In this document: positions 1 to 10,351 of the stretch, piece by piece
Numbering within the stretch: position 1 is the first letter of the stretch
How the letters are laid out: every line of letters begins with the position of its first letter
Assembly: GCA_000333855.2 (NCBI GenBank)
Contig: CM007345.1
Coordinates: 821,496 to 885,495 of the forward strand
DNA from: Endotrypanum monterogeii
Taxonomy: Eukaryota > Euglenozoa > Kinetoplastea > Trypanosomatida > Trypanosomatidae
Length of the DNA stretch: 64,000 nucleotides
Direction: 5' to 3'
The notes under the pieces: generated by a model
The model's input: the letters and a program-made list of their open reading frames with translations, nothing else
Database searches by the model: none
What the model was told of the DNA's origin: nothing
Program-made: the position numbers and the translations under genes

Positions 1-1
1 T

Positions 2-532
2 GCACTGGCGGAGCAGGCGGTTGCGCCCAATGAGGCTCAGGCAATGCTATTGCAGCTGCGTCGGCTCGTGGAGGCTCGCAGGGAAATGCAACGAGGCGAC
101 TCGATGGATAAATTAAGTGATGCGATGCAGCACATCCAAAGCCGAGTTGACGAAACGCGGAGTGCAGCGAGGGAGAACAGAGCGGCTTGGCACCACGCTA
201 TGTTGGAGGAGCTGGCGCGAGTGGAGAGCCTGGTAGTCAGTGCGCAGGATAAGGCAGCAGCAGGGGTAGAACAGTTGAACGACCACTTGAAGAGGGTGAA
301 GGCGAGCAACCAAGCTATCAATGAGCGGATTGAGTGTATGGACATCGAGCTGCAGCAAACCCTGGAGGAACTCCGTGAAGAGGAGCTGCGCTGGACTAGC
401 GAAATTCACACCAAGTGCATGCGGGAGGCAGAGCGGCAGGAGTTCGAGGCCGATCAGCATCTCGTAAACCGTAACAGGCCAGCTACAATTTTATCAGACT
501 ACATGCGACAAGGGGGTCCGTCGTACCACTAG
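2..532 (+). CDS. Coiled-coil protein, C-terminal part (5' truncated by window)
   Basis: The reading frame is open from the first bases of the window, so the true start lies upstream; the first internal ATG is at 44. About 176 residues are visible, ending at a TAG. The sequence is almost entirely charged, helical heptad-like sequence rich in E, R, Q, A and L, with no glycine or proline until the last 20 residues, so it is a long coiled coil. It resembles cytoskeletal rod proteins such as the SF-assemblin/giardin type, but I see no diagnostic motif. The short non-helical tail ends GGPSYH. Function is unknown. Confidence 0.75.
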   Translation, partial: ALAEQAVAPNEAQAMLLQLRRLVEARREMQRGDSMDKLSDAMQHIQSRVDETRSAARENRAAWHHAMLEELARVESLVVSAQDKAAAGVEQLNDHLKRVKASNQAINERIECMDIELQQTLEELREEELRWTSEIHTKCMREAERQEFEADQHLVNRNRPATILSDYMRQGGPSYH

Positions 533-1438
533 CTTCATGCAGTCATCTCCCATATTTCCTCGCACTGCTTGTTCTGATTTTGTAGAATTTTACCAGTGCG
601 TGCACAGGATCGCACGTAGACTCTGTACTGCTCTACCTCCCCCCCCCTCACACACACATACACAGAAAAGGCGAGAAGGCTGGTACGGTAGCTCTTTTTT
701 TACCTGCTTATGTGTGTGTATATTTTGGGTTCCTTGCAGTGGAATCGTTATGCATACACACACATTTCATTCCCTACACACATAACACTTTTTTTTTTCT
801 TATTCCCTCCCTTTTCAGAGGAGCACCATACACGCAATCAGTGAGCTCGCTGTTCTCAAGATGTTTTGACTCTAAGCTGCAGCAATCAGACCTTATTTTC
901 GTCTGAGAGTCGTGAGATCGGGCTGATGGGCGGTGAGCTGAGTGAAGCGTTCAGTACGAAGGGGGAGGATCTTTGACACTTGTGGCCGTGCTTGGAGGTA
1001 ATTTGAAGGTCAAATGCATCCTTACACAGACATCGCTTCGTTTGCGTCTTGCCCCTAGCCCGTGGTTGTGCGGTTGCCGGCGTCGCGTACACTATGACTC
1101 ATGCTGTCGTTCTGCGTTTGCAATGCTGCACTCCTCTTTGCACACACGCCCCCTTCTTGCATATTGCTTGTTTCTTCTTGTCCTCCCTTTCTTCACCTCC
1201 AAACTACCCCCCCCCCCGCGGCTCCTGTCGTTCTATTTTTCTGGCAAAGCGTACTTGCCGTGTGTTTTCAATTACTGTCTCATTGCTTGGGGTGTGCGAT
1301 TGTGCCGCTCTCCCCCTTGTGTTTATTTATTTAGGTTTGTGTCAAGGCCTGACACCCTTTCACACGCACAAAGAAAGGAGTATATATCTATCTTCATCGC
1401 TTCGGTTGGTCGTCTCGTTGTGATTTGCTCAGTTCAGC
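533..1438. other. Intergenic spacer before PEX2
   Basis: This holds the 3' UTR of the coiled-coil gene and the 5' region of PEX2. It contains a C-run followed by CA repeats around 638-664, a poly-T tract near 789-798 and a run of 11 C at 1207-1217. A pyrimidine-rich stretch with an AG at 1333-1334 is a possible trans-splice acceptor for the next gene. No convincing coding sequence was seen. Confidence 0.6.
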
Positions 1439-2431
1439 ATGGCGTGGCTCAGCGACGCTGTCGATGCGCAGTACACCATCGACACTGTTTCAAAGCAGCA
1501 AGCGCTACTGCCATCTTCTAACGCATTTTCTATCTTCCCGAAGGATCATGTTCTCCGCGTTTTTCAGCTAGATGCACTGGTTCTACAGCAGGAGCTCGTA
1601 GAGATTTTGCGAGCTGCGCTGTTTCAGGTCTTCGACATCCCACCTCTTCAGCACTTCCGCTTTGCCTACCAGGAGGAGCTGGTGCTCCTCTTGGATGCTC
1701 TTCTTTACCGTCTGACGGTGTGGCGCACGGGGCAGGCCATCGGCGACCGTCTTCAGAATCTAGTCTTCCGCGATGAGGAGCGGGCGCGACAGCTATCCCT
1801 ACAGAACACCAAGTCGATTTTACCCAGCCTCGCTCCATCTCGCCGCCTCCTGCTGATACACGCGGTGATGGTGCTCTTCATGCCGTACGTCACCCGAAAG
1901 GTGCAGCGCAAGATTTTGGAGGAGGGCTGGGAGCGCGAGCCCGCTACGACAGCGCGGCACCGCATGGCCAAGACGTTTCGCTACGCAGTGACCACGTGGT
2001 CTTTTCTCTCTCTCGTGAACACATTTAACTTTCTCATGACAGGGGAGTACCGCACCCTGGTCGAGCGCCTCTTGTCTCTTCGACTGGTCTACGGTTCGCA
2101 GCGGATGATGCGCTTTACAAATTTGTTATATATGAACCAGCACGTTCAGTGGAGAACGTGGATGTCGCTTTTCAGCGTGCTCAGCGTGGGGCGATACTTG
2201 AGGCGACTTCTCGGCAACATCGGCTCCGTTGTCTCCTCATCAGCACCACACCCCACAAATGAGAATTTATGCAGCGCGTGCCATGAGCTTCCTACGATAT
2301 GCCAGCGGTCGAACTGCGGCCACCGGTACTGCTACTACTGTATCAAAAGTCGACTACTCGACAATCAATCCACGGGATCCTTCCGGTGTGTGAAGTGTGG
2401 CCAAGCGGTGCATAGCTACTCCCCTGCGTAG
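1439..2431 (+). CDS. PEX2: Peroxin-2 (PEX2), glycosomal RING-finger membrane protein
   Basis: The 330-residue protein has the layout of the PEX2/PEX10/PEX12 family: an N-terminal hydrophobic, helix-rich Pex2_Pex12 region (about 40-240) and a C-terminal RING finger (about 277-320). The RING has the full C3HC4 set: two CxxC-type pairs, the NCGHRYC core and a final CVKC. In this family the proteins form a ubiquitin ligase in the peroxisomal membrane, here the glycosome, that ubiquitinates and recycles the PTS1 receptor PEX5. A C-terminal RING ending a few residues before the stop fits PEX2 better than PEX12, whose RING is incomplete. The start is the first ATG after stops. The assignment between PEX2 and PEX10 rests on comparison with the second family member at 16910, which fits PEX10 better. 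Confidence 0.8.
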   Translation: MAWLSDAVDAQYTIDTVSKQQALLPSSNAFSIFPKDHVLRVFQLDALVLQQELVEILRAALFQVFDIPPLQHFRFAYQEELVLLLDALLYRLTVWRTGQAIGDRLQNLVFRDEERARQLSLQNTKSILPSLAPSRRLLLIHAVMVLFMPYVTRKVQRKILEEGWEREPATTARHRMAKTFRYAVTTWSFLSLVNTFNFLMTGEYRTLVERLLSLRLVYGSQRMMRFTNLLYMNQHVQWRTWMSLFSVLSVGRYLRRLLGNIGSVVSSSAPHPTNENLCSACHELPTICQRSNCGHRYCYYCIKSRLLDNQSTGSFRCVKCGQAVHSYSPA

Positions 2432-2632
2432 ACTTCCCCCCCCCCTCCCTTCCCTCCCCCCCCCAAAAAAAAAGAAAGAGATATCTTCACTAATAATGTG
2501 GTGTGGTTCTTTGGTCCTTACGCTTTCACATTCGACGTGTTTTGAGTGGACCACTGTTTTGTCAGCACGACTTGTCGCACTTGAATAGGCCGCCTGAAAG
2601 CGTCACCACGAGGGCTACACTCACACACACAG

Positions 2633-2670
<38 letters not shown>

Positions 2671-2995
2671 GTGTGTGTGTGTGTGTGTGTCATCCACAAG
2701 GATGATGAGACGCGGTGTTATACCATCGCTTCCTTGCAACTACTTGCTTTCATCTTTGGCCCTCTCACCCCCTTCCCTTTTCTCATTTCGATTGTGCGGC
2801 GGTCATATCTTTTTAATTTTTCTCTGGGGAGCTCTTGGTGTTACTGGCCATACCCCCACCCCTCTCCTTGACGCAACTACTCTCGATGAGTCACAACGAC
2901 ACGTGTTCGATTGGTGTGTGCCAGATTTTTTAGTGCAAACCCATATTATTTCCCTTTGCGTGAAGGCTAATCGAGGAGGAGAGAAAAATCAAAGG
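2432..2995. other. Intergenic spacer with composite microsatellite
   Basis: A C-rich/A-rich stretch follows the PEX2 stop (about 2434-2475). A compound dinucleotide repeat occupies 2631-2690. A poly-T tract ending in AG at 2932-2933 is the likely trans-splice acceptor for the PHD-type gene. Nothing coding was seen. Confidence 0.6.
2631..2690. repeat. Compound microsatellite (CA)(TA)n(GA)n(GT)n
   Basis: Four dinucleotide blocks follow one another without interruption: a short CA block, TA repeats, about ten GA repeats and about ten GT repeats, directly upstream of the PHD-type gene. Such a tract is expected to be length-polymorphic between strains. Confidence 0.9.
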
Positions 2996-3520
2996 ATGGA
3001 CCCGGCGCTCGCGGTGATGTCTCCTTTTCTGTACGAGGCAAAGGGCATCGACGGGATGTTGGGGGACGCTGTAGAGGAGATCACAAGGCCCTCGCCGACA
3101 GGCGGAAGTAGCAGCAACAACGCTGACAGCAATCGGAATTCTACTACGGAAGAAGGCGGTGCTGGGGAGATTCCTGGTTCGGCGGCCCTTTCTGTGACAT
3201 ACTGCAGCTTCTGTGCCCAGTCTACCACCATTCGCTCCGTCCCGAAGGATGGTCTCTACGTGTGCGCCAAGTGCCTAGCTGAGCAGGGAAACCAACCTCG
3301 TTTGTTTCCACTCGGAACTTTTAAGTGCTGCCCCACCTCTACAGAGGCAGCCCATGGTACTGTGGTTCGGTGCGCGGGCTGCTGCCGCTGGTACCACACA
3401 CATTGTGTCGGTATCACCGATAGCGTGTTACGCAGCTATGTAACTCTTTCCACTACCTCGTGGTACTGCCCGGAGCCAGCCTGCTGCGATCGCGTGCTTC
3501 AAAAACATTTGAAGAAGTAG
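2996..3520 (+). CDS. PHD-type zinc finger protein
   Basis: A 174-residue protein. Residues about 30-65 are low-complexity (S, N, G, T, E) and probably disordered. The second half is a cysteine-rich module: a CxxC pair (YCSFC), a second CxxC (CAKC), then FKCC, RCAGCC, WYHTHC and a final WYCPEPACC. The spacing of the last part, with an aromatic before HxxC and WYCPxxxC at the end, matches PHD fingers, which usually bind histone tails. The extra N-terminal CxxC pairs may form a second zinc site. The start chosen is the ATG after the AG acceptor at 2932-2933; the longer upstream frame is low-complexity and lies before that site. Target and role are unknown. Confidence 0.7.
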   Translation: MDPALAVMSPFLYEAKGIDGMLGDAVEEITRPSPTGGSSSNNADSNRNSTTEEGGAGEIPGSAALSVTYCSFCAQSTTIRSVPKDGLYVCAKCLAEQGNQPRLFPLGTFKCCPTSTEAAHGTVVRCAGCCRWYHTHCVGITDSVLRSYVTLSTTSWYCPEPACCDRVLQKHLKK

Positions 3521-4384
3521 ACAACGGCGCAGTGACCGCAAAAAAAAAAATACACACACCCATGAAAGGAACAATGACGGCTGTACGTCTCTGTCGTGAG
3601 GTCGATGTGGGAGAGAAGGTGGTGGTAGTAGGTGAAACAAGGGAGACATCATCTCTCTGACAGACTCTATGTTTCCCAAGTTCTCAACTCATCTGTTTTC
3701 GCGGATGTGCGCATTCCGACGTTGACGTCTGCGAAGGCGTGCTGGCTTTCGTTTCCGTGTGTGTGTAGCCCTCCCCCCCACACACACATATATATATATA
3801 TATGTATGTATACGGTATACAGTGTGTCTCGTAGAACACACGCGACTCCCACGTCACCGTTCCTTCCGAAACCAAATCACAACGATACTGTGTTGTGGTC
3901 TTGAATGACAGAGAGGGGGTGCGGGGGTGGTGGCCAACGCTGAGTGGTTGGAGTGTTTCTTGCACCTATTTCATACCTACATTTGACGCTAAACACCAGT
4001 ATCCAAAGTGGCTCTCATCGTTGAGGCCCGATACCTTGATGTTGCAGCTCATGCACCACACGCGTGGGAATCCCTCTTCTCTATCTTCCCTGCTTCTGTT
4101 GCAGTAGCCATTGGTGCTTCTTTTATTGTCTTTCACCACTCTTTCGCTTCTCTTTCCTACATAAATTACTTCGAGCACCCCTCGTGTGCTGCTTGGGTGT
4201 CTCTTACCCGCACAGTACTGTGCTGGTTCTTAGATTTTTATTCTCGTCTGTGCGTCTGAGGTCTTGGCGCCCCGTTTAGCGAGGAGCATGCCAATGTGGG
4301 GATCCCACGATAATTTTTGCCAACAAGTACGACGCATCTAGGCCGACATCAAGCGGAGAGGCTTCCGGTGCATGTTGTCGCCTG
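3521..4384. other. Intergenic spacer
   Basis: It contains an A10 tract just after the stop (about 3540-3549) and a CA/TA/TG microsatellite at 3780-3813. Several pyrimidine-AG acceptor candidates lie between about 4230 and 4280. No gene was recognised. Confidence 0.55.
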
Positions 4385-6001
4385 ATGGATCCTACAGTGA
4401 ACATGTGTGACTTCTTCTATGGGGATTGGATGTGGCCGCGTCGTCAGGCCACTGCGCTCTCCACCTTCGTGCCGCTCTCCCATACACGGGTACAGACAGA
4501 TCTCATCGCAAGCAGCACCGCCGTCTTCCTGGACGCTTTCTTTCACACCGATGCCGGCGGCATAGCAGTGGCGCAAGTGTGGCTCCGGATCGACCCAGGT
4601 AGTGTGGGTGAGCCGAATACTGCACCGTCGCGGTCGTCACTGGTGGCAGCATGTCGTATACCACTGAGCTGCACCAGTCACTCCGATACCCCCGTCATCA
4701 GCGGCGCAGCCGTGCTCACTAGTGACGCAGTATCAGTCGCCAGTGAGCTTCACTTGGTCTATCCGTGCGTAAGCGACACCTATACGTCTCTCCGTGAGGT
4801 GGTGTACACGTGGGACGGCGTCCGGCTTTCCTTAACCCGCCAACGAGCGCTTCTCCGCGTGTCAGACACAACAGTTCCTTACACAGCGACTGCCGTGGTG
4901 AACGAGTTGTCGACTGCAGGGATTTTTGTTGTGGTATCCGGTGCGCACCACCGCCCTGATGTTTTCTATATACGAGCCGATGCGGCTGCGCGCCAAGGCC
5001 TCGTTCCCCCTGTCAGTGTGCTGCAGGTGCAGGCGCTGCTTCCACAGACAGAAACTCCACGGAGTATTCAGTACGGGTGCTTGTCGGAGTCACTCGTAGG
5101 TCTGGTGCTGTATGAGCCCTATCGGCAGCGCTCCATCTTTTCTCTTCTCGCTATCCTATCCGTTGATGAGCACAGGCTCCATGATGGGGTACAAACGGTT
5201 ATGGAGATGAGCACTGCTGTCATTCACGACGCCGATGAGACCTTTGTTGCTTGCTGTGGCCTTGCCCAACGACTGGTGTACAGTGAGTGCGCCTTAACGC
5301 GCATCCAGCTTCACGCTTTCCCTCTTCTTGAGGTGACGCAGGTTGTGCTGACAGTACGGGTGGAGGGAGCGCTCTCTCGACCGAATTCCCTTTCGCCCAT
5401 GGGAAACATCACGTGGCAGCTGTGTGGTTCGCAGCGCTATGAAACTACCGTGAGCCGACTGCAGCGACCTCTGGAGGGGCGACCGAGCTGGATTGTGGAG
5501 CCGCTCCGTGCTGTCTCGACGAGCAAGCGGTGTGTGGTTGGCCCTTTGGGGCAGTCACGCGGTGTTGATGAGGCGGCTCGGGAGGTGGGTGGTGCTGTGC
5601 ACAGGTGGCAAAAGGATTGCATCATGTGCCTTACAGGGGGGTATTTTTTACGCTTTTTGCGCCAAGGAGGATCCCTTATCGGTGGTGTTGACTGCAGCGG
5701 TTTTCTCACTCCTCCCGCTGGCCTGATTCGCTCAGCGTATGCGGATTCTCTTCACGACACAGAGGCCACGCGTGACTCCCGTAGCTGCCGCAGAATAGCT
5801 GCTACATGGTGGCAGCCACCCTCGCTGTGGGTATCGCGTAGCGCATGCTACCTGACGCATCACAGTCCTTTTGAGCTGTGTGCCTTGTACTGCCTCGTTG
5901 TCATTGTGTGTCTTATTTTTCATCTGCTTCTGCGGGGAAGAGGAAGAGGGAGAGGGGGAAGCAAGGACACTCCCTCCTCCGTGGATGCCCTGGCTATGTG
6001 A
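4385..6001 (+). CDS. Hypothetical C-tail membrane-anchored protein
   Basis: A 538-residue protein I do not recognise. There is no N-terminal signal peptide. The bulk (1-490) alternates short hydrophobic strands with polar turns, as in a beta-rich fold such as a propeller, but I see no repeat signature. A single strong membrane segment lies at about 496-516, followed at once by an Arg-Gly run (RGRGRGRGG) and a 13-residue tail. That layout suggests a C-terminally anchored protein with a large cytosolic domain. The positive residues just after the span would sit at the membrane surface. Length and base composition look like an ordinary coding gene. Confidence 0.8.
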   Translation: MDPTVNMCDFFYGDWMWPRRQATALSTFVPLSHTRVQTDLIASSTAVFLDAFFHTDAGGIAVAQVWLRIDPGSVGEPNTAPSRSSLVAACRIPLSCTSHSDTPVISGAAVLTSDAVSVASELHLVYPCVSDTYTSLREVVYTWDGVRLSLTRQRALLRVSDTTVPYTATAVVNELSTAGIFVVVSGAHHRPDVFYIRADAAARQGLVPPVSVLQVQALLPQTETPRSIQYGCLSESLVGLVLYEPYRQRSIFSLLAILSVDEHRLHDGVQTVMEMSTAVIHDADETFVACCGLAQRLVYSECALTRIQLHAFPLLEVTQVVLTVRVEGALSRPNSLSPMGNITWQLCGSQRYETTVSRLQRPLEGRPSWIVEPLRAVSTSKRCVVGPLGQSRGVDEAAREVGGAVHRWQKDCIMCLTGGYFLRFLRQGGSLIGGVDCSGFLTPPAGLIRSAYADSLHDTEATRDSRSCRRIAATWWQPPSLWVSRSACYLTHHSPFELCALYCLVVIVCLIFHLLLRGRGRGRGGSKDTPSSVDALAM

Positions 6002-6766
6002 GCCCTCCAACTCTCTGGGGTACGCGCGCTTCTGGCCAAACTTTTGTATCTCACTGTGCTAGGCTTGGTTCTTTCTTGCCCGCTTTTTTTTTTTCTTCAA
6101 CTCTACTTTTGCTTCTTTCCTGCTACTGCGCACTGAACACCGGCTGCACTTCTGCTCAATAAGACCGGACCCCATGTTGCTTCTCGGCCACAAAAGAAAT
6201 ATAAATAAGCAAACAGAAGTAGTATCTGTAGGCAAGCTTCTGTGCCTATGCCAAGCTTTACATGGACTCGGGATATCGGGCCGATCTCTTTTTTTTTTTT
6301 CGCCTCTGCTCCAGGGGGTGCGGTGAAACCGACTATGCTCTTCTCCAAACAGCACCTTGCACCACATGTAAGGTCATATTCCGTACTCCCCTTCAGAGGC
6401 GTGTGTCCGTGTGCGAGACGGTTGTCGTCATCACGCGCCGCTCTCCTCAAAAGTTCAGAATCCTTTTCTCTGTCTGTCTGTTTCTTTTTTCTACGTTACA
6501 CCCTCTCCTTGTGCACCCACACACCCACACACGCCATCATGGTGACAACTCATTTCTCTTCCTCTCCCTTTGACGCTTAGTGAAAACTGAGTACACCTCT
6601 TTCTGCTCTTCTCCCCTGCCATCGGTGTTTATTCAGCGACGGTCTCCGTCGAAGCTTTACTTGTCGACTTCCGTGTGCAGTTGTGTGATCAACGCTGCGG
6701 TAAAAATTTAACTCTCTCCCCTCCCTTCCCCCCCTTGTGTTCTCCCTAGCGCATTGTCAAGCCTTC
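6002..6766. other. Intergenic spacer
   Basis: Poly-T tracts occur at about 6086-6095 and 6289-6300. A long C/T tract ends in AG at 6748-6749 just before the next start. No additional gene was seen. Confidence 0.55.
6748..6749 (+). promoter_or_regulatory. Trans-splice acceptor AG for the 6767 gene
   Basis: A ~30-base, nearly pure C/T tract ends at this AG, 17 bases before the ATG at 6767. It excludes upstream non-ATG extensions from the mature mRNA. Confidence 0.6.
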
Positions 6767-7168
6767 ATGGAGAACAAAGCTCCGGGTACAGAGCCGCGAT
6801 CGGAGGGTTATGCCTCCGCGGCCGACGCACGAGGTCATGAGAATTTCTTTCACCCAAAACAAAAGCTGGGTGTGCAGAACATCCAGCGGGCTGGTCTGCG
6901 CTCTGCCAAGCGTGTTGGCTTGTGGTTTACGGTGAGCATGCTTGTGTTTGTTGTGATGCCGACCTATTTGGGGCCTTTTTATGTCAGGTACGTGGCAGGT
7001 AGTGAGTGGCTGGAGCGGGCAACAAAGTCCATTTGGCAGCGGCGCAACGAGAAGGACTTCGAGCTGTACATGACACAGCGCAAGAATACGTGGTGGGAGT
7101 GGCTTGGCTTGAAGCGGTACAACATCAGTGGGGAAGAGAACGAAGGAGGGATCCAACAGTACCGCTAA
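6767..7168 (+). CDS. Small single-span membrane protein, kinetoplastid hypothetical
   Basis: A 133-residue protein. Residues 1-50 are polar and basic, one hydrophobic segment spans about 51-72, and the remainder is a charged, Trp-rich helix (WLERATKSIWQRR, TWWEWLGLKRY). No known domain was recognised. The basic N-terminal half ahead of the span and the aromatic C-terminal part could fit an inner-membrane mitochondrial accessory subunit, but that is a guess. The start is the first ATG after the polypyrimidine-AG at 6748-6749. Confidence 0.75.
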   Translation: MENKAPGTEPRSEGYASAADARGHENFFHPKQKLGVQNIQRAGLRSAKRVGLWFTVSMLVFVVMPTYLGPFYVRYVAGSEWLERATKSIWQRRNEKDFELYMTQRKNTWWEWLGLKRYNISGEENEGGIQQYR

Positions 7169-9001
7169 GCGTGCTGTTACTGTTGCCACTGGTGCGGCTC
7201 TCCGTGTTTTCGCGTGTGCGTGTGCGTGTGCGTGAGAGGTGGGGTGGGGGCTCACTTGCTCGGGGGTGTGTATGTTTTTTTTTGTAATTGTCTACGCTTC
7301 ACCTTTTATTACTGTTGAGGAGTCAGTCGTTGACTGGGGTGTCGCGTGCTCTCATGCACACCGTCTTCATGGCCTTGCTTACTTTCTTCCCTGAGATCAT
7401 CTTTGTCCTATCCCAGGTTGTTGGCTGCGTTCGTGGTATGGTGTGCGCTTCTCAAATCCGTCATTCTTCTGCATATCTGCCACACTGTTTTTCTTGTCTT
7501 CCTCTCCTTCACAAATTCCTGTACAGAATTATTACACCTCTTCCCCCCCTTGCTTCTTCTTTTTCGCACTGTTGTAGCTATCTGTGTCACACTTTCCTGT
7601 CACATTCACACGGCGCTGGCAGTAGAGGTCTCACCGGACGTATGCACTTCGTTTTCGAGGAGTTGTGCATGGGCACGGATGGGGCGCCGTCTAATTGAGT
7701 TCTCGGAGAGGAGTTCACTTTGAATGGTTTGAGGTCCAAAGACACACTGGAGGTCGAGTGTTTCTCTGCCAGCGTGCGTGTGCATGTTATTCATCGGACC
7801 TCCACCACAGGGTGACAGAAAGGGTAACCCAGCGAGTAGCTTCAAGGTCACCGGTACCCAAGTGAGGGCTGTACATCTGCAAGCGTGCTTGAAGGCATTC
7901 CACTTTGAATTTTTTGTACCCGTTCATACATGTGTCTCTGCGTGTTTCGTTGCTCCGAGGGTAAGATGGCTTGCTGTTTTTTTTTTTTGCGAACATGGGC
8001 TATGGAGGGGCGCTACTATTCCCGGTGGCTTCAGTGCAGGATCTTCACAGTTCTGCTTTTTCCCTTTTTTTCCCTCTCGGAAAAGCTGCCAACAGTTGAG
8101 GCAACAAAGCTGAAAAAAAAAGAGGAGAGTTCTTATTAGAACCCCCCCCCCCCCCCCAAACATACACAGAAATATTGTATATGTGCCTAGCTGTATGGGC
8201 GCCCATCTGACTGCCATAGGCCTCTCGCGTGGTGCGATGCAGCGCCTCACACGCGGTGCAGCCATGCTCGCCCACGTCATATCAGGAGTGCCTCTCGCGT
8301 CGTGGGTCACCTCAGGGCCACACCCGTCGTCCCGATCGTCACGCGATGCAAGCTTTGAGGCGGCGCTGGCTCTCCCAGCAGTGCACCATGCGGTGAATAC
8401 TCTGGTGGCCCCAAGACACCGCTCCTTCCACGGATGGTAGAGACGCCTAAGCTGCCGCTTGTACTTCCCAGCACAGCGAAGCCAAGGGAAGCGCAGCCGG
8501 CATCAGAAGCGAGAGATCGCCCCTGCCACCCTACGCTGTGCGTACCTGGTCCTGCAAACCACCAGAGGGAGCCAGGGATTGGCGTGGCGACAGGCAGTCG
8601 TTACATTGCTCGCACAGCGTGGATAGTGACCTCTCCTTCCTCCTCCTCCGACACTTCTTGTTGAGGTTACCGCCTTGATGATAGGGCAAGCACCCAATGC
8701 GCATCACTTTGGGATGATTCCCGTTTTTCTTCACCCAGCTTCTTATCCTCCCCATCTATTCGCTCTATACTTCCCATCTTTGGTCGGACTTCAACAGGTG
8801 TTGCGGGACCGAACACCCGTTGTTGTCCCTAAGAATACTGTGTCTGCTGCACCTGCGTGTGGTAGCCCGTGGTGGGTGCAGTGACCTGGCGAGAGGAGGG
8901 GGTGGGAGGCAGTATATTTTGTGGGGTGTGTCTCGAGGCAGGTATAGCTAACCCACGCCGCTCTTGCACTCATCTTTTAGAAACTCCCCACTAGCCTCTC
9001 G
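7169..9001. other. Intergenic spacer carrying a dispersed repeat
   Basis: The 3' part of this 1.8 kb spacer holds copy 1 of the inverted repeat (8165-8631), preceded by a run of 16 C at 8142-8157. (TGCG)-type repeats lie at about 7212-7234. A polypyrimidine-AG acceptor (AG at 8979-8980) precedes the next gene. Open frames at 7288-7723 are pyrimidine-driven, with no protein-like character. Confidence 0.6.
8165..8631 (-). repeat. Dispersed repeat copy 1 (inverted partner at 15465-15931)
   Basis: These 467 bases reappear as the reverse complement at 15465-15931. By reading the two side by side I count five substitutions and no indel (about 99% identity). Similarity stops abruptly on one side. 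On the other it fades into C-rich/A-rich/CA-rich sequence. It is intergenic, GC-rich relative to its surroundings and has no conserved long frame. Size and location fit a SIDER-type short degenerate retroposon, but I cannot confirm the family, and no poly-A tail is visible. Strand is relative to copy 2. Confidence 0.85.
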
Positions 9002-9373
9002 ATGGACCGAGAAAGGAAGCTGGCGGAGCGGGAGGTGCGCGAGGTCGTGGCAGACGCGGGATCGCCACTTGCACAGCGACACGTACGGGAATCCTTGAGG
9101 AGGAACAAATTCGCGGCTTTCCTTTTTGCCCTGGCCCTCGTCACCCCTGCTGCCTTTCTCCTTTCCTTTTACACCGCCAAGGCGCGTGAGATTTGCGCCA
9201 GATTCACGGATCCCTACGCTCTTCCCGATGGGTTTGATCCCAAGACGGGGGAGTTTGTTAGCAAAGACTCAGAGTCAAAAAGCGTAGAGATGCAACCCAA
9301 GTCCAGCTCTATCTTTGCGGGTGACGAGCCAGGCAGCTACGGATCGCGTGCCCGTAAACGCAACATTGTGTGA
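9002..9373 (+). CDS. Small single-span membrane protein, hypothetical
   Basis: A 123-residue protein. A charged N-terminal helix (1-36) is followed by one hydrophobic segment (about 37-57) and a polar, Ser/Lys-rich tail ending RARKRNIV. There is no signal peptide; the first span is internal. No domain was recognised. The ATG follows a polypyrimidine-AG acceptor by about 20 bases, supporting this start. It lies inside the segment bounded by the two inverted repeats. Confidence 0.75.
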   Translation: MDRERKLAEREVREVVADAGSPLAQRHVRESLRRNKFAAFLFALALVTPAAFLLSFYTAKAREICARFTDPYALPDGFDPKTGEFVSKDSESKSVEMQPKSSSIFAGDEPGSYGSRARKRNIV

Positions 9374-10351
9374 CGCTCTATAGGGGCGCGTGCGTCTCTC
9401 TGTGTGTGTGTGTGTTTGTGTGCGCGCACCTAGTTAGAAGAGAGTTTGTGTTCACTAATGCACCCTGTTTCGCCTCCTCGCTCGTTTTTCTCATGCCCCG
9501 TGCCCACTGTGCAGTAGAGTCGATCAGGTTACGGTTGCGTGCAAAGCATCTACAAGGAGGTAAGTGTCACCCTTCTGTTCGTGTACCAAGTGCAAATACG
9601 CCCCGAATCAAAATCGTTCTCGTCGAAGACCAGGCAAACGATCACTTCGACGCTTCTGCAACTCTAACTGAGTCACCCAATAACGCGAAAATAAAAAGAA
9701 TGGCAAAGGACAGTAACAAAAATGATGGCCTATGCTGAAAGCACGAGAGGGCCGTGGTGGCGTGTGCACTGCATCTGGAGTGAAATTCGGTCGTCCAATG
9801 GCGTGCGGTGTGGGGGAGCGCAGTTCCGCTCCCCCTCTCCCCCCGTGTTGCCGCTGTACATGCCCATTTTCTCGCCCCCGTCTTATTCTTTTCCTCTTGA
9901 TGATCGCCCTTCACTAGGTTCCGAGCATCATCGCCATTTTTCTATGCGAGGGCATGCCTGTGTGGCGCTTGCGTTGCGGCTAGGATGATCTCATGTGTTT
10001 ATCATAACCCATCTACTGTTTGCACCAACTCATTCCTCCTCCCTCGCCTCTCTTTCCCTTCATTCTACTTTGACTCACAACGAGATGGCTTTCAGTGCCC
10101 AGGGCCGTCTCCGTGTATCGCTGCGTAGACGTCTCGTTATCTCGCCCTCCCTCCTCCTTCCCTTTGTGGCCTCACACCAGGTTTGCTTTACTACGTTTTT
10201 TTTTTTCCGTGTTCCGAGGTCGGGAGGAAGGCGGCTGGCACGTCACAACGGATAGGGAGCATACGAGCTTCCAGACAACGGCGGGCGGATAGTTCACCAC
10301 AGGGTGCACCATCACGCCCCCCCCCCCCTTCCTGGAGCTCTCACACCTACA
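9374..10351. other. Intergenic spacer
   Basis: GT repeats lie at about 9400-9421, a poly-T tract near 10196-10206 and a C-run near 10316-10328, with several pyrimidine-AG candidates before 10352. No gene was recognised. Confidence 0.55.

Noticed and set aside
8434..8664. Open frames inside the inverted repeat copies (also 15384-15593)
   Set aside because: The frames lie in the repeat, run past its edge into unrelated flank, and the shared part shows no domain.
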